15,703 bases of DNA from JAYSRU01 sp043720875 (GCA_043720875.1 JAYSRU010000091.1:1-15703), one strand, 5' to 3'; numbered from the stretch's first letter, positions 6,504 to 15,170 are shown. Numbers and translations are program-made. The notes: generated by a model not told the origin, from the sequence alone.

Positions 6504-7373
6504 TTAAAGTTTAAATTTACGTGAAATACTGAATGCCAATCTCCATTGTCCTTTCAACCAATTCGAATCCGTTAAGGGAATGAATTGTGCCTCACCAAAT
6601 CCTTTGGCGTTAGTAAAGTTGAAATGGAAGGTGTGACCATTGGTTAACCATTCGATTCCTGCGGAAAGACTATTGTGATACATGGATCTGTCGATGGCTG
6701 TTTTTTCATTTACATTATGGTAATATTCTGCAATCAAACCAAAGTTTTTTGTGAGTTTAATACTTCCAGCAATTCCTAATGAAAATAGATCGTTTTGGTC
6801 AAATGTACCTACGTAATTACGGTGAACAAGCGTAGGTAACAGTGCTATACTCGCACGAGATCCAAATTTACGTGATACGATCAACTGCGCGCTGTAAGCC
6901 ATTCGGTGGGCAAACTTAGGGTAATGATTAACCTGAGAAACGTCTGTGCTTGCTTTTGCATAACTCAAAAATCCTGAGGTAAGGGCAGTTAAACTAACCG
7001 GCATTTTACCTTTTGTCTTTTGCTCTAATATTTTATACTTTAAGAAACCATCAAGCAAAGATTTGTAAGGAGTTCCTGTTCCTTTACTTCTTCCGATTCC
7101 GGTCATAAATTTATCCGATATGCCGTACTCGAATGCAAAACGTACATCAGAAGCATTGTCGAAGCCATAGAAGTTTTGAACGCCTCCATTCGTTCCAGCA
7201 ACATCACCAAAACGATGTTCAATTCTAAATTCAAGTTCTTTCTTCTTTAATACTTCATTACTATGTCCATTGATTATGCGTGAAGACGAAAAAGTTTCAC
7301 TCACTTTTTCTTGTGCCACAGCGGAATTTAGTACAACCAAAGTAGCGGCTGTTAATAGTTTGGAATTTCTCAT
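6504..7373 (-). CDS. DUF5777-like outer-membrane beta-barrel protein
   Basis: The 289-residue protein has a Sec signal peptide (MRNSKLLTAATLVVLNSAVAQ, cleavage probably before Gln21). The mature part has alternating hydrophobic and aromatic strands, for example ELEFRIEHRFGDV, VRFAFEYGISDKFMTGIGRS and FGLIAEYYHNVN, and ends in a basic-aromatic strand, SISRKFKL, as expected of an outer-membrane barrel. The EFRIEHRFGD and GFDNASDVRFAFEYG blocks match what I know of the DUF5777 beta-barrel family of Bacteroidota, often found next to c-type cytochromes and YceI proteins. Its ATG directly follows the stop of the diheme cytochrome gene (TAAATG), so the two are translationally coupled. It may act as a porin-like partner for the cytochromes; this is inference. 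Confidence 0.85.
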   Translation of the reverse strand: MRNSKLLTAATLVVLNSAVAQEKVSETFSSSRIINGHSNEVLKKKELEFRIEHRFGDVAGTNGGVQNFYGFDNASDVRFAFEYGISDKFMTGIGRSKGTGTPYKSLLDGFLKYKILEQKTKGKMPVSLTALTSGFLSYAKASTDVSQVNHYPKFAHRMAYSAQLIVSRKFGSRASIALLPTLVHRNYVGTFDQNDLFSLGIAGSIKLTKNFGLIAEYYHNVNEKTAIDRSMYHNSLSAGIEWLTNGHTFHFNFTNAKGFGEAQFIPLTDSNWLKGQWRLAFSISRKFKL

Positions 7374-8423
7374 TTATTTTACTTTAGCTAATTGTTTAAC
7401 ATAGGCCACGAGGTCATTGATTTGCTCGTCGCTCATTTTTTCTTCGGTATACATCGGCATATATTGTCTTCGACCACTTTTTGCATAGGTGCCATGACGT
7501 AATATTTGATATAAATTTTGATCTGTATAGTTTTTAATGTTCTTCCAAAAGAATTTGGCGGTCAATTGTGTCTTGTCAATGTTTAAATATGTAACCCTGC
7601 TGTCGGCATGACAAAAGAGGCAAGATTCTTCATAAATGGTTTTTCCATTTTCAACATTACCTCCAGCACCGTATTTACGCAAGTTGCGGTCCATGGTTTC
7701 TAAGAATGTGGCAGCATATTTAGCAGGGAAGGTGCCTTGTATTTTTTTACCCAACGCAAGTTTCTCATCGCTAGACATGGACTTCGAAGCCGATAGTTCT
7801 GATAATGTTGAAGCGTCAAGTTGTAAATCCTTTATTTTTAACTCATTCGACTTATAGTAATGTAAAATGGCTTCTTGTTCCCAATCAACAAGGTAACGAC
7901 CAGAACTGCAATATTTTGCGCATACTTGGATGGATCTGCGTAAGTCATGACGCGCATCATCCACCAATGAACCATATTTCTTTACATAATCATCGTTGTA
8001 AAATGAGTTCCTGTTGTAAATGCCATAAAAAGGTGAGCCTGGCATGTAAGGTAAGCTGTTTGCTTTAGCATACACTAAACGACTTGCAGAACTTATGTCT
8101 GATAATTTAGGAGTTTCCGGGACCATATTGTGACAATCCGTACACATAAAAAAAGTAGAGATTAATTTACTTTTTTTGCCATTTCTAACGGCACGACCAC
8201 TAAATACTAATTGTTTCCCTAATTCCGCTTGCGCTAAATCTACCTTTTCAAGGTAATGTGATTCCTTTTTTATCGCGCCAAGATTTAATAATACTTCTTC
8301 AACTCCGGCGCTATTAACTTCTTGTTCAATGCTTTGAATCTTGGATGTTTTGTTCGAATAAAAATTTAAGAACAATCCCCAACTGAAAAGAATCAAGGTA
8401 AGTAAAAGCGCTCTATTAATCAT
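7374..8423 (-). CDS. Diheme c-type cytochrome, membrane-anchored or secreted
   Basis: The 349-residue protein has an N-terminal hydrophobic segment (residues 5-20), either a signal peptide or an anchor. It has two standard heme c sites: FMCTDCHNM (Cys94, Cys97, His98) and SCLFCHADS (Cys268, Cys271, His272). Candidate axial Met residues are at MPGSP (127) for the first and YMPMY (322-324) for the second, the latter ahead of a typical C-terminal class I helix (MSDEQINDLVAYVKQL). Between the hemes, ICAKYC-type cysteines (Cys168 and Cys172) without a following His could form a disulfide or bind a metal. It heads a three-gene unit with the beta-barrel and the small cytochrome lipoprotein and is divergent from a TetR-RND operon. 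It is not an obvious MauG or cytochrome c peroxidase match; the redox partner is unknown. Confidence 0.9.
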   Translation of the reverse strand: MINRALLLTLILFSWGLFLNFYSNKTSKIQSIEQEVNSAGVEEVLLNLGAIKKESHYLEKVDLAQAELGKQLVFSGRAVRNGKKSKLISTFFMCTDCHNMVPETPKLSDISSASRLVYAKANSLPYMPGSPFYGIYNRNSFYNDDYVKKYGSLVDDARHDLRRSIQVCAKYCSSGRYLVDWEQEAILHYYKSNELKIKDLQLDASTLSELSASKSMSSDEKLALGKKIQGTFPAKYAATFLETMDRNLRKYGAGGNVENGKTIYEESCLFCHADSRVTYLNIDKTQLTAKFFWKNIKNYTDQNLYQILRHGTYAKSGRRQYMPMYTEEKMSDEQINDLVAYVKQLAKVK

Positions 8424-8440
8424 GTATCAAATATTTTAAA

Positions 8441-8448
8441 CAAAAGTA
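8441..8448 (-). promoter_or_regulatory. Putative -7 element of the cytochrome unit
   Basis: TACTTTTG on the minus strand fits TAnnTTTG and lies 17 bases before the cytochrome ATG. No clear TTG -33 element is visible. One copy of the TetR-like half-site TTTAAACA (8435-8442) overlaps its downstream edge. Confidence 0.45.
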
Positions 8449-8474
8449 AGAAAAAATGAGTGTAAAAAACTAAG

Positions 8475-8606
8475 TGTTTAAATTTAATTTCGACTTAATG
8501 TCAAGAAACACTTTTCGATATAAATAACTGAAAAACAACTATTTAAATTTTATTTTCAAAAAATATCATAATTTTATACGATTGTTTTAAACAACTGTTT
8601 AAATTT
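8475..8606. repeat. Half-site array TGTTTAAATTT in the divergent spacer
   Basis: The string TGTTTAAATTT occurs at 8475-8485 and 8596-8606, and a near copy (TATTTAAATTT) at 8540-8550. The last two are part of an 18-base direct repeat (8533-8550 and 8589-8606) that differs at one base and is offset by 56. The reverse-complement half-site TTTAAACA is at 8435-8442 and 8586-8593. The spacer is AT-rich, which makes chance matches easier. Confidence 0.55.
8586..8603. promoter_or_regulatory. Probable TetR operator overlapping the tetR promoter
   Basis: A perfect 8-2-8 inverted repeat, TTTAAACA-AC-TGTTTAAA, overlaps the tetR -7 element (8600-8607). Size and symmetry suit a TetR-family dimer, and the position would block RNA polymerase, which suggests autorepression of the whole efflux operon. 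Confidence 0.65.
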
Positions 8607-8607
8607 G
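8600..8607 (+). promoter_or_regulatory. -7 element of the tetR-RND operon
   Basis: TAAATTTG matches TAnnTTTG and lies four bases (CGCC) before the tetR ATG, so the operon mRNA is predicted to be leaderless. A TTG at 8582-8584 gives a spacer of only 15 bases, shorter than usual; the -33 region is therefore weak. Confidence 0.5.
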
Positions 8608-8611
8608 CGCC

Positions 8612-9253
8612 ATGCAAAAAATTGAAATCGAAAAGCAATCCGCTGAAAGCAAGATATTGGAAGCTGCAAAAAAGCTCTATTTATCTAAAGGAATGAGCGA
8701 TGTTTCTTCAAGAGATATTGCAGAGGAAGCAGGTTTAAATGTCGCATTATTAAATTATTATTTTCGCAGTAAAGAGAAATTGCAAGTCATTATCTTTTCT
8801 GAGATTATGCACGAATTCTTGTTGGGCATGATGGAGGTGATGGACGGCGATTTGAGTTTGCAAGAAAAAGTACGGGCATTTATTGATAAGGAATATGATT
8901 TCTTGACACTTCATCCAGAAATTCCAAACTTCATCTACAACGAGCTGGCAAAAAATGGTCCGTGCACGATGGAAAATGGAGGTTTCAATCCTGCAATTTT
9001 TGAAACTAAGGTTTTTAAGCAGATTGCAAAAGCTCAGGCAAACGGAACGATGCGACAAATTGAATTACCCAGTATGATCTTATTGTTGTTGGGGAATTGC
9101 CATATCCCTTTTTTAGCCAAAACTATGGTTTGTGGAATACATAATTTAAGTAGCGAAACCTATGAGGAACAAGTGATTCTACACAAACATAATATTACTG
9201 AAATGATTATTTCTTATCTCTTTATAAATCCAAATAATACAACAAATGTTTAA
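8612..9253 (+). CDS. TetR-family transcriptional regulator of the efflux operon
   Basis: The 213-residue protein has an N-terminal TetR DNA-binding domain. Residues 11-60 contain AESKILEAAKKLYLSKG, the recognition helix-turn-helix SSRDIAEEAGLNVALLNYYF, then RSKEKL, the typical TetR_N ending. The C-terminal ligand domain (about 61-213) is helical and diverse, as usual. It is the first gene of an operon with outer-membrane factor, adaptor and RND pump genes, the standard arrangement for a local repressor of a drug or solvent efflux pump. A perfect inverted repeat over its own promoter supports autorepression. The ligand is unknown. Confidence 0.93.
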   Translation: MQKIEIEKQSAESKILEAAKKLYLSKGMSDVSSRDIAEEAGLNVALLNYYFRSKEKLQVIIFSEIMHEFLLGMMEVMDGDLSLQEKVRAFIDKEYDFLTLHPEIPNFIYNELAKNGPCTMENGGFNPAIFETKVFKQIAKAQANGTMRQIELPSMILLLLGNCHIPFLAKTMVCGIHNLSSETYEEQVILHKHNITEMIISYLFINPNNTTNV

Positions 9254-10577
9254 TAAAATGGTATCAATTCGCACCAATTCGATTGTTCTGGTTTTAGTTT
9301 GTTTGGGCGTAAACGTTAACGCGCAAAACTTTACACTTGAAGAATGTTTAGCAAAGGCAAAAACAAATAATCTTACGCTTGCAAATGCGTCATTAGATGC
9401 AGAGATTAGAATGAAAAAGAAAGATGAAATAGCAGCTGCTCGTTTGCCTCAACTTTCTGTAAGTGGTGATTATAAGTACAATGCAATTATTCCCGGACAA
9501 GTAATTCCAGCGGCAATATTTGGTGGACCAGCAGGAACTTATACCACCGTGAAGTTTGGCGTTCCTTGGAATTTGGGAACAACTATCACAGGTACGCAGA
9601 TATTATTCAATCCTCAAGTGGCCTATGGGTTAAAAGTGGCTTCCATTGTCGAGGAAATTTCTAAGTTACAATACAAGCAAGCAGAACAAGATCTTTTTTT
9701 TCAAGTATCAAGCACGTTTTATGCGGTACAAGCGATCGATCAAAATTTGTTGTTCATTTCCAACAATATTAAATCAATTGGCGAGCTAATGTTGAAAATT
9801 GAGGCGATGAAACAAAATGGATTAGCAAAACAAACAGACGTTGATAAGGTTAAGATTCAACAATATGGTTTAATCAACCAACAAGAAAACTTGGAGGCTA
9901 CAAGGGCACAGTTAATTAATGTTTTAAAATTATTAATGGGTTCGCCACAATCTGATGTGATTGATATCGCTAAAGAGTTGGATAAGACTACAAGTTTACC
10001 TAATAACGAGAAAGGAACTAGGGTCGAATTAGAGTTGCTTGAAACACAAAGAGCGTTGACAATTGCAGAAAAGAACAGCGTAAAAATGGCCTATTTACCA
10101 AGTTTGGTCGCGTATGCCGCGTATAATTCCACATTTCAAGCGCGTACCGGGTCAGATGCTTTCCAACAAACAATTCCTGGAGCCTTTATCGGTGTAAAAT
10201 TAGAATGGAAGTTGTTTGATGGATTAGCCAAGGTTCACCAAGCGAAACAGGTACGCTTGACTGAAGAAAAAATTGCGAACCAAACCACTCAATTGCAACA
10301 AAATATTGACAATGAAATTGCAAATTCAATCCTATTGTTTGACGCGGCGTCTTCCGTTTTAGAAACCTCCATGAAGCAAGAAGAACTGGCTCAAAAAGTT
10401 TACAATCAAAGTGAAGAAGCATTTAAAGAAGGTGTTCTGTCATCTTCAGACCTTATTCAAGTTCAAACCGAATTGCAGAAAGCACAAACTGGTGTTGCAT
10501 CAGCTTATTTGGGCTTAAGAAATGCTGAGTTATCTGTTTTGAAAGCAAATGGAACTTTGTTAAACAAAAATAATTAA
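9246..10577 (+). CDS. TolC-family outer-membrane efflux protein
   Basis: The 443-residue protein forms the outer-membrane channel of the tripartite pump. It has a signal peptide (cleavage near Asn25-Ala26-Gln27) and then FTLEECLAKAKTNNLTL, the typical first helix of the OEP family. Two repeated modules follow, with long coiled-coil helices (for example residues around 150-240 and 340-440) and beta-strand blocks such as LPQLSVSGDYKYNA and LPSLVAYAAYNS. ATG 9246 overlaps the tetR stop by eight bases; an alternative ATG at 9258 (fifth residue) sits four bases beyond the stop and would also leave a good signal peptide. Length is normal for the family. Confidence 0.93.
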   Translation: MFNKMVSIRTNSIVLVLVCLGVNVNAQNFTLEECLAKAKTNNLTLANASLDAEIRMKKKDEIAAARLPQLSVSGDYKYNAIIPGQVIPAAIFGGPAGTYTTVKFGVPWNLGTTITGTQILFNPQVAYGLKVASIVEEISKLQYKQAEQDLFFQVSSTFYAVQAIDQNLLFISNNIKSIGELMLKIEAMKQNGLAKQTDVDKVKIQQYGLINQQENLEATRAQLINVLKLLMGSPQSDVIDIAKELDKTTSLPNNEKGTRVELELLETQRALTIAEKNSVKMAYLPSLVAYAAYNSTFQARTGSDAFQQTIPGAFIGVKLEWKLFDGLAKVHQAKQVRLTEEKIANQTTQLQQNIDNEIANSILLFDAASSVLETSMKQEELAQKVYNQSEEAFKEGVLSSSDLIQVQTELQKAQTGVASAYLGLRNAELSVLKANGTLLNKNN

Positions 10578-10637
10578 AACCTAAAAATTTAGCTGTAGCA
10601 ATGTTAGAAAGCACAGCCGTTTAAATAATAAAGAAAC

Positions 10638-11690
10638 ATGAATACAAAAGTAATTTTAATCAGTGTAGGGATCTTAGGCGTAGTTGTTTTAGGAGGTCTT
10701 AAATTGTCGAGTAATCAAAAAGCAGCCAAGGCAAAACTTTTTATTAATAACCCGGATAGAGAAATTTTTGTGGAGATCTCAAAGCCAGAAAACCGAGTGT
10801 TTGAAAATGAATTGTCGTTTTTAGGTGTTTTCGATCCAAACCGTGAGAACATGGTTTCTGCAGAATCGGGCGGAAGGGTGATTCGTGTTGCCGTTGAGAT
10901 TGGAGATTTTGTTACTGCGGGGCAATTGATCGCTAAAGTGGATGATGAAATCGCTAATTTGCAATTACAAGGTGCGGAAATAAATTTAGAAGGTCAGAAG
11001 AATGACGATGCGCGTAACATGAATTTGATTGCGAAAGAAGCAATCACGCAAGTGCAAGTGGAGAAAACCAAATTGGGTGTGCGTGCAACGGAAGTACAGA
11101 TTAAACAATTGAAAAAACAAATTAGATCCACTTCCATTCTTGCTCCTTTTTCGGGTGTGGTTACCAAAAGAATGTTTGACTTAGGGTCAGTGCTTGGGCC
11201 AGGTTCACCCTTATTGGAATTAGTGGACATTTCTTCATTAAAGCTAACTATTTCGGTACCTGAACGAGATGTATTGAAGTTTAGAGATGGGCAAGAGGTT
11301 ACTGTTACTGCTGATATTTATGCTGGAAAAAAATTCAAAGGAAAAGTTTCGTCTATTGGAGTGAAGGGTGATGATGCCCATAATTTTAAAGTACAAATTT
11401 TAGTACCGAATTCAAAAGAAAATAGAATAATGGCTGGGATGTATGGATCTGTTATTTTTGAGAATAAAGGAGCGCGAAGCTTGTTAGCCATTCCAAGAAA
11501 AGCGCTAATCGGATCTATGAAAAAACCTGAAGTTTATGTGGTGAGAAATGGAAAAGCCGTGGTGACAAGTTTGTCTATCGGCACTTCTGACGCAAATTAT
11601 TTAGAAGTGGTTTCAGGGCTTTCGAAATCAGATCAAATTGTTGTTAATGGTCAAATTAACTTATTAAATGGGTCGCCTGTTAGATTCTAA
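10638..11690 (+). CDS. RND efflux periplasmic adaptor (membrane fusion protein)
   Basis: The 350-residue adaptor bridges the RND pump and the TolC-type channel in the periplasm. An N-terminal hydrophobic segment (about residues 4-21) is an anchor or signal; no lipobox Cys follows. The split lipoyl/barrel-sandwich domain is visible as SAESGGRVIRVAVEIGDFV (about 73-91) and ILAPFSGVVTKRMFDLGSVL (about 157-176), with a short alpha-hairpin of about 50 residues between them. Beta-barrel and membrane-proximal domains follow, ending in SKSDQIVVNGQINLLNGSPV. The short hairpin is compatible with the HlyD/AcrA-like group. It lies 60 bases after the tolC-type gene and 36 before the pump gene. Confidence 0.93.
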   Translation: MNTKVILISVGILGVVVLGGLKLSSNQKAAKAKLFINNPDREIFVEISKPENRVFENELSFLGVFDPNRENMVSAESGGRVIRVAVEIGDFVTAGQLIAKVDDEIANLQLQGAEINLEGQKNDDARNMNLIAKEAITQVQVEKTKLGVRATEVQIKQLKKQIRSTSILAPFSGVVTKRMFDLGSVLGPGSPLLELVDISSLKLTISVPERDVLKFRDGQEVTVTADIYAGKKFKGKVSSIGVKGDDAHNFKVQILVPNSKENRIMAGMYGSVIFENKGARSLLAIPRKALIGSMKKPEVYVVRNGKAVVTSLSIGTSDANYLEVVSGLSKSDQIVVNGQINLLNGSPVRF

Positions 11691-11726
11691 TTTTCTTCAA
11701 AATATTCAAAATATAATCATTTAGCT

Positions 11727-14700
11727 ATGACGCTTACAGAATTATCCATTAAAAGACCGTCGTTCATCATTGTAATTTTCACCATTTTAATTGGTGGGGG
11801 ATTAATGTGTTACAAGAGTTTGAATTACGAATTGTTACCCGATTTCTCACCTCCGTTGTTAACGTTCACAACACTTTACCCAGGTGCTTCGCCAAGTACC
11901 ATAGAAAGTCAAATCAGTAAACCAATTGAAGATGCGTTAAGCGGTTTAGAAAACGTAACAGAAGTTTCTTCGTTTTCTTTTGATAATGCATCAATCGTAC
12001 TCGTTGAGTTTAAGCAAAGTGCTAACATCGATTTAATGTCGCAAGAAGCGCAACGTAAGATTGATGTGGTAAAGTCTAGATTACCAGATGATGCATCGAT
12101 ACCAGTGATTTCTAAAATTGAGCCAAATGCTGCCCCAGTATTGCAGTTGAGCGTGGTGAGTGATAAGTTAAACGACAGCGAATTGAGGCAATTGTTGGAC
12201 GATGAATTATTGCCTAAGATCAAACAAGCAAAAGGAGTTGCTGCAGTTCAAATTATTGGAGGGGTGAAACGCGAAATTCGTGTAAACATCGATCAAGATA
12301 AATTGAAGGCTTATAAAATTCCAATTGTAGCTATTTCTCAAGCTATTCAAGAGGCAAATCTTGAGTTTCCGACAGGAAAAGTGAAAGATAAAATGGAGCA
12401 AATGACCGTTCGACTTTCAGGAAAAATCAAAACGGTGGAGGATTTAAAGAATTTGATCGTTTATAAGAAAGATAGGTCGGAGCTTAGGTTGAGGGATATT
12501 GCAGATGTTACGGATGGTGTGCAAGATATTTCGAGCGTTTCTAGAATAAATGGAAAAAATGGGATTGGTTTAAGGATTCAAAAACAATCGGATGCCAATG
12601 CGGTCGACATGAGTAAAAAATCGCAGGAAAAATTTGCCGAAATAGAAGAAAAATACAAAAAACAAGGCATCAGATTTATTATTGCAAGCGATACGTCAAA
12701 AGCTACAGTAGATTCAGTGGATGCCGTTTTGCACGATTTAGAAATGGCCATTATTTTGGTGGGTTTAGTCATGTTGATGTTTCTACATTCATTACGCAAC
12801 GCCTTTATCGTATTGATTTCTATTCCAGCATCCTTGATTTCTACGTTTATCGTAATGTATGCCTTAGGGTATTCATTAAACTTGATGACACTTTTAGCCA
12901 TGTCGTTGGTTATCGGAATTTTGGTCGATGATTCTATAGTGGTACTCGAAAATATTTATAGGCACTTGCAAATGGGTAAAAAGCCAAGGGAAGCGGCTTT
13001 GGATGGAAGAAATGAAATTGAGTTCACGGCTTTAGCAATCACATTAGTGGATGTCGTAGTATTTTCACCGGTAGTATTTGTTGAAGGTACCATTTCGGAT
13101 ATCTTGCGCCAATTCTCTATTGTTGTAGTGGTGTCAACCTTGATGTCTTTATTCGTTTGTTTCACGCTTACGCCTTGGTTGGCTTCACGTTTTTCCAGGT
13201 TAACAGTATTGAATAAGAAGAATCCGTTCCAAGCTTTTTTATTGTGGTTTGAACGCCGTGTGGCTGCTTTTACGGATGGATATGTTGCCATTGTTGAATG
13301 GGCTTTACGTCGTAAGGCGATTACAATGATTGCTGTGGTTGGTTTGTTTGCCGGTATTGGTTTGGTTATGAAGTTGGGTATTGTTGGGCAAGAGTTTGTT
13401 GCACAAGGGGATTCTGGGAAATTCATGATCAAAATAAAATACGACAAGAGCACTCCATTAGCCATTAACAATGCTAAAACATATCGCATTGAGCAATTTA
13501 TTCTAGCGCAAAAAGAGGTGAAAACAGTTTTTGCAAATGTGGGTGGACCATCTTCTGGAATGGGTGCTTCAACGTTTGGAAACGAATCTCGTTCAGAATT
13601 AACCATCAAATTGAAAGACGGTGAGCAAATGAAAATGCCTACGGAACGTTATATGACTGAATTGCGTGCGCAGATTGAAAAGAAATTTTCAGGCATTGAA
13701 GTCGGCACAATTAACCTCGGTTTGGTGGATTCTGAAGAAGCCCCGATTGAGATGTTCTTGTCTGGAGACGATATAGATCAAGTAATGGTAGAAGCTCGAA
13801 GGTTGAAGGCAGCCATTCTAGCTATTGATGGCGCGAAAGATCCTAAAATTTCTACGGGTGATATTTCCCCTGAAGTTAGAATTGATTTGGATCGTCAAAA
13901 AATGGGTCAATTGGGCATTTCCGTACAAAGTGTTGCTGGATTGCTGAACAATTCATTGGCAGGAAATGATGAAGCCTTGTTTAATGAAAAAGGATCAGAA
14001 TACAACATTCGTGTCATGTTAGATCAAGTGGATAGAAGCAACGTATTAGATGTTCAAGCCATTACTTTTCCAGATTCGAAAGGAAGAATGGTTCCCTTGA
14101 AAGAATTTGCGAACGTATATGTAGACAATACTTCCGGCTTATTAGAACGTAAAAACAGACAAAGTTCTACCAAAATTAGCGCCTATGTTTTAGGGACAGC
14201 GCCAGGAACTGTAGCAGACTCAATTACTGCGTATTTGAAGAAAAGTCCGTTACCAGAAGACGTGAAAATGATTTGGGGTGGAGAAATTAAACGTCAAAAA
14301 GAATCATTTGGCGCTTTAGGTTTAGCTATGGGAATTGGATTTTTATTGGTGTACTTGATCATGGTGGCCTTATACGACAGCTTTATTTATCCATTTGTAG
14401 TATTGTTTTCGATTCCAGTTGCTTTCATTGGAGCATTATTGGCCCTGAATTTATCTTCGTCAAACTTGGGTATTTTCACCATGTTAGGAATGATCATGTT
14501 GCTGGGTCTTGTGGCTAAAAATGCGATCCTAATCGTCGATTTCACCAATCACTTAAAAGAGAAAGGTCAGAATACGCGCGATGCCTTATTAGAATCTATC
14601 CGCGAACGGATGCGTCCAATCTTAATGACAACCATTGCTATGGTTATTGGTATGATTCCGATTGCAATAGCGAGAGGTTCAGGCGCAGAATGGAAAAATG

Positions 14701-14873
14701 GATTAGCTTGGGTACTTATTGGTGGTTTGTTGAGTTCATTAATATTAACGATTATCATTGTTCCAGTTATGTATTACACAGTAGACGCAATCAAATACCG
14801 TATATTGAAATACCGTGGAATGGAAATTAAGAATGAATTAAAACCAACCGTTGTAGTGGATGAAATTATCTAA
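11727..14873 (+). CDS. RND-family efflux transporter (HAE1-type)
   Basis: This 1048-residue inner-membrane proton antiporter is the motor of the tripartite pump. It starts in the cytoplasm with TLTELSIKRPSFIIVIF and has the two-fold RND plan: one membrane helix, a large periplasmic domain, then a helix bundle, repeated. Proton-relay residues are Asp401-Asp402 in LVIGILVDDSIVVLENIYRH (TM4) and Lys931 in LGLVAKNAILIVDF (TM10), matching the AcrB Asp407/Asp408/Lys940 pattern. The periplasmic domain carries PNAAPVLQLSVVSD and NIGGPSSG-like stretches. Length is normal and no frameshift is seen. Metal-pump (CusA-like) signatures are not apparent, so organic substrates are more likely; the actual substrate is unknown. 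Confidence 0.96.
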   Translation: MTLTELSIKRPSFIIVIFTILIGGGLMCYKSLNYELLPDFSPPLLTFTTLYPGASPSTIESQISKPIEDALSGLENVTEVSSFSFDNASIVLVEFKQSANIDLMSQEAQRKIDVVKSRLPDDASIPVISKIEPNAAPVLQLSVVSDKLNDSELRQLLDDELLPKIKQAKGVAAVQIIGGVKREIRVNIDQDKLKAYKIPIVAISQAIQEANLEFPTGKVKDKMEQMTVRLSGKIKTVEDLKNLIVYKKDRSELRLRDIADVTDGVQDISSVSRINGKNGIGLRIQKQSDANAVDMSKKSQEKFAEIEEKYKKQGIRFIIASDTSKATVDSVDAVLHDLEMAIILVGLVMLMFLHSLRNAFIVLISIPASLISTFIVMYALGYSLNLMTLLAMSLVIGILVDDSIVVLENIYRHLQMGKKPREAALDGRNEIEFTALAITLVDVVVFSPVVFVEGTISDILRQFSIVVVVSTLMSLFVCFTLTPWLASRFSRLTVLNKKNPFQAFLLWFERRVAAFTDGYVAIVEWALRRKAITMIAVVGLFAGIGLVMKLGIVGQEFVAQGDSGKFMIKIKYDKSTPLAINNAKTYRIEQFILAQKEVKTVFANVGGPSSGMGASTFGNESRSELTIKLKDGEQMKMPTERYMTELRAQIEKKFSGIEVGTINLGLVDSEEAPIEMFLSGDDIDQVMVEARRLKAAILAIDGAKDPKISTGDISPEVRIDLDRQKMGQLGISVQSVAGLLNNSLAGNDEALFNEKGSEYNIRVMLDQVDRSNVLDVQAITFPDSKGRMVPLKEFANVYVDNTSGLLERKNRQSSTKISAYVLGTAPGTVADSITAYLKKSPLPEDVKMIWGGEIKRQKESFGALGLAMGIGFLLVYLIMVALYDSFIYPFVVLFSIPVAFIGALLALNLSSSNLGIFTMLGMIMLLGLVAKNAILIVDFTNHLKEKGQNTRDALLESIRERMRPILMTTIAMVIGMIPIAIARGSGAEWKNGLAWVLIGGLLSSLILTIIIVPVMYYTVDAIKYRILKYRGMEIKNELKPTVVVDEII

Positions 14874-14898
14874 TTAATTTTCAACAGTTTCTTTTTTT

Positions 14899-14927
14899 TA
14901 AGCGTCCTCATTTATGAGGGCGCTTTT
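14899..14927 (+). terminator. Intrinsic terminator of the RND operon
   Basis: An 11-bp stem (AAGCGTCCTCA with TGAGGGCGCTT, one T-G wobble) and a TTTA loop are followed by TTTT-C and a T-rich stretch, 26 bases after the pump stop codon. The stem is strong; the T-run is short. The opposite orientation would end in an A-run, so it serves the plus strand. Confidence 0.75.
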
Positions 14928-15130
14928 CATTTATAGCCCTGCGATAATGCGTAATTTTGTAGTTAATGAATTGATTTAATGAGGGTTGTGTTTGAAATAT
15001 TTGTCTAAAAAAAGGATTAAACCAATCCGTGAATTACTTTGTTACTTTCTTATTTCTTTTTCCTCTCCAAAATGTTAATTTCTATTTGTAAAAAAAATAA
15101 AAAATAGCTTTTAGATGTAAATGTTTTATA

Positions 15131-15138
15131 TACTTTTG
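15131..15138 (+). promoter_or_regulatory. -7 element of gdhA
   Basis: TACTTTTG fits the TAnnTTTG consensus and lies 32 bases before the gdhA ATG, so this gene would carry a real leader. The -33 region is not clear. The preceding stretch from 14928 to 15130 is AT-rich and I see no gene in it. Confidence 0.5.
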
Positions 15139-15170
15139 CCCCGTTACGATAAATTAAAAATAAATTCATT

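Noticed and set aside
10578..10637. Imperfect hairpin (GCTGT/ACAGC) and a GTTTAAAT string between the tolC-type and adaptor genes
   Set aside because: The stem is short, and the string is an 8-base AT-rich match to the TetR half-site without a second arm; both are expected by chance in this composition.
12956..13609. 217-codon open frame on the minus strand inside the RND pump gene
   Set aside because: It lies antisense to a strongly conserved gene, has low-complexity Thr/Asn-rich composition and no recognisable family, so it is a shadow frame.
15007..15028. Short hairpin GGATT/AATCC with a T-run on the minus strand
   Set aside because: The stem has only five pairs and there is no minus-strand gene upstream that would need a terminator here.
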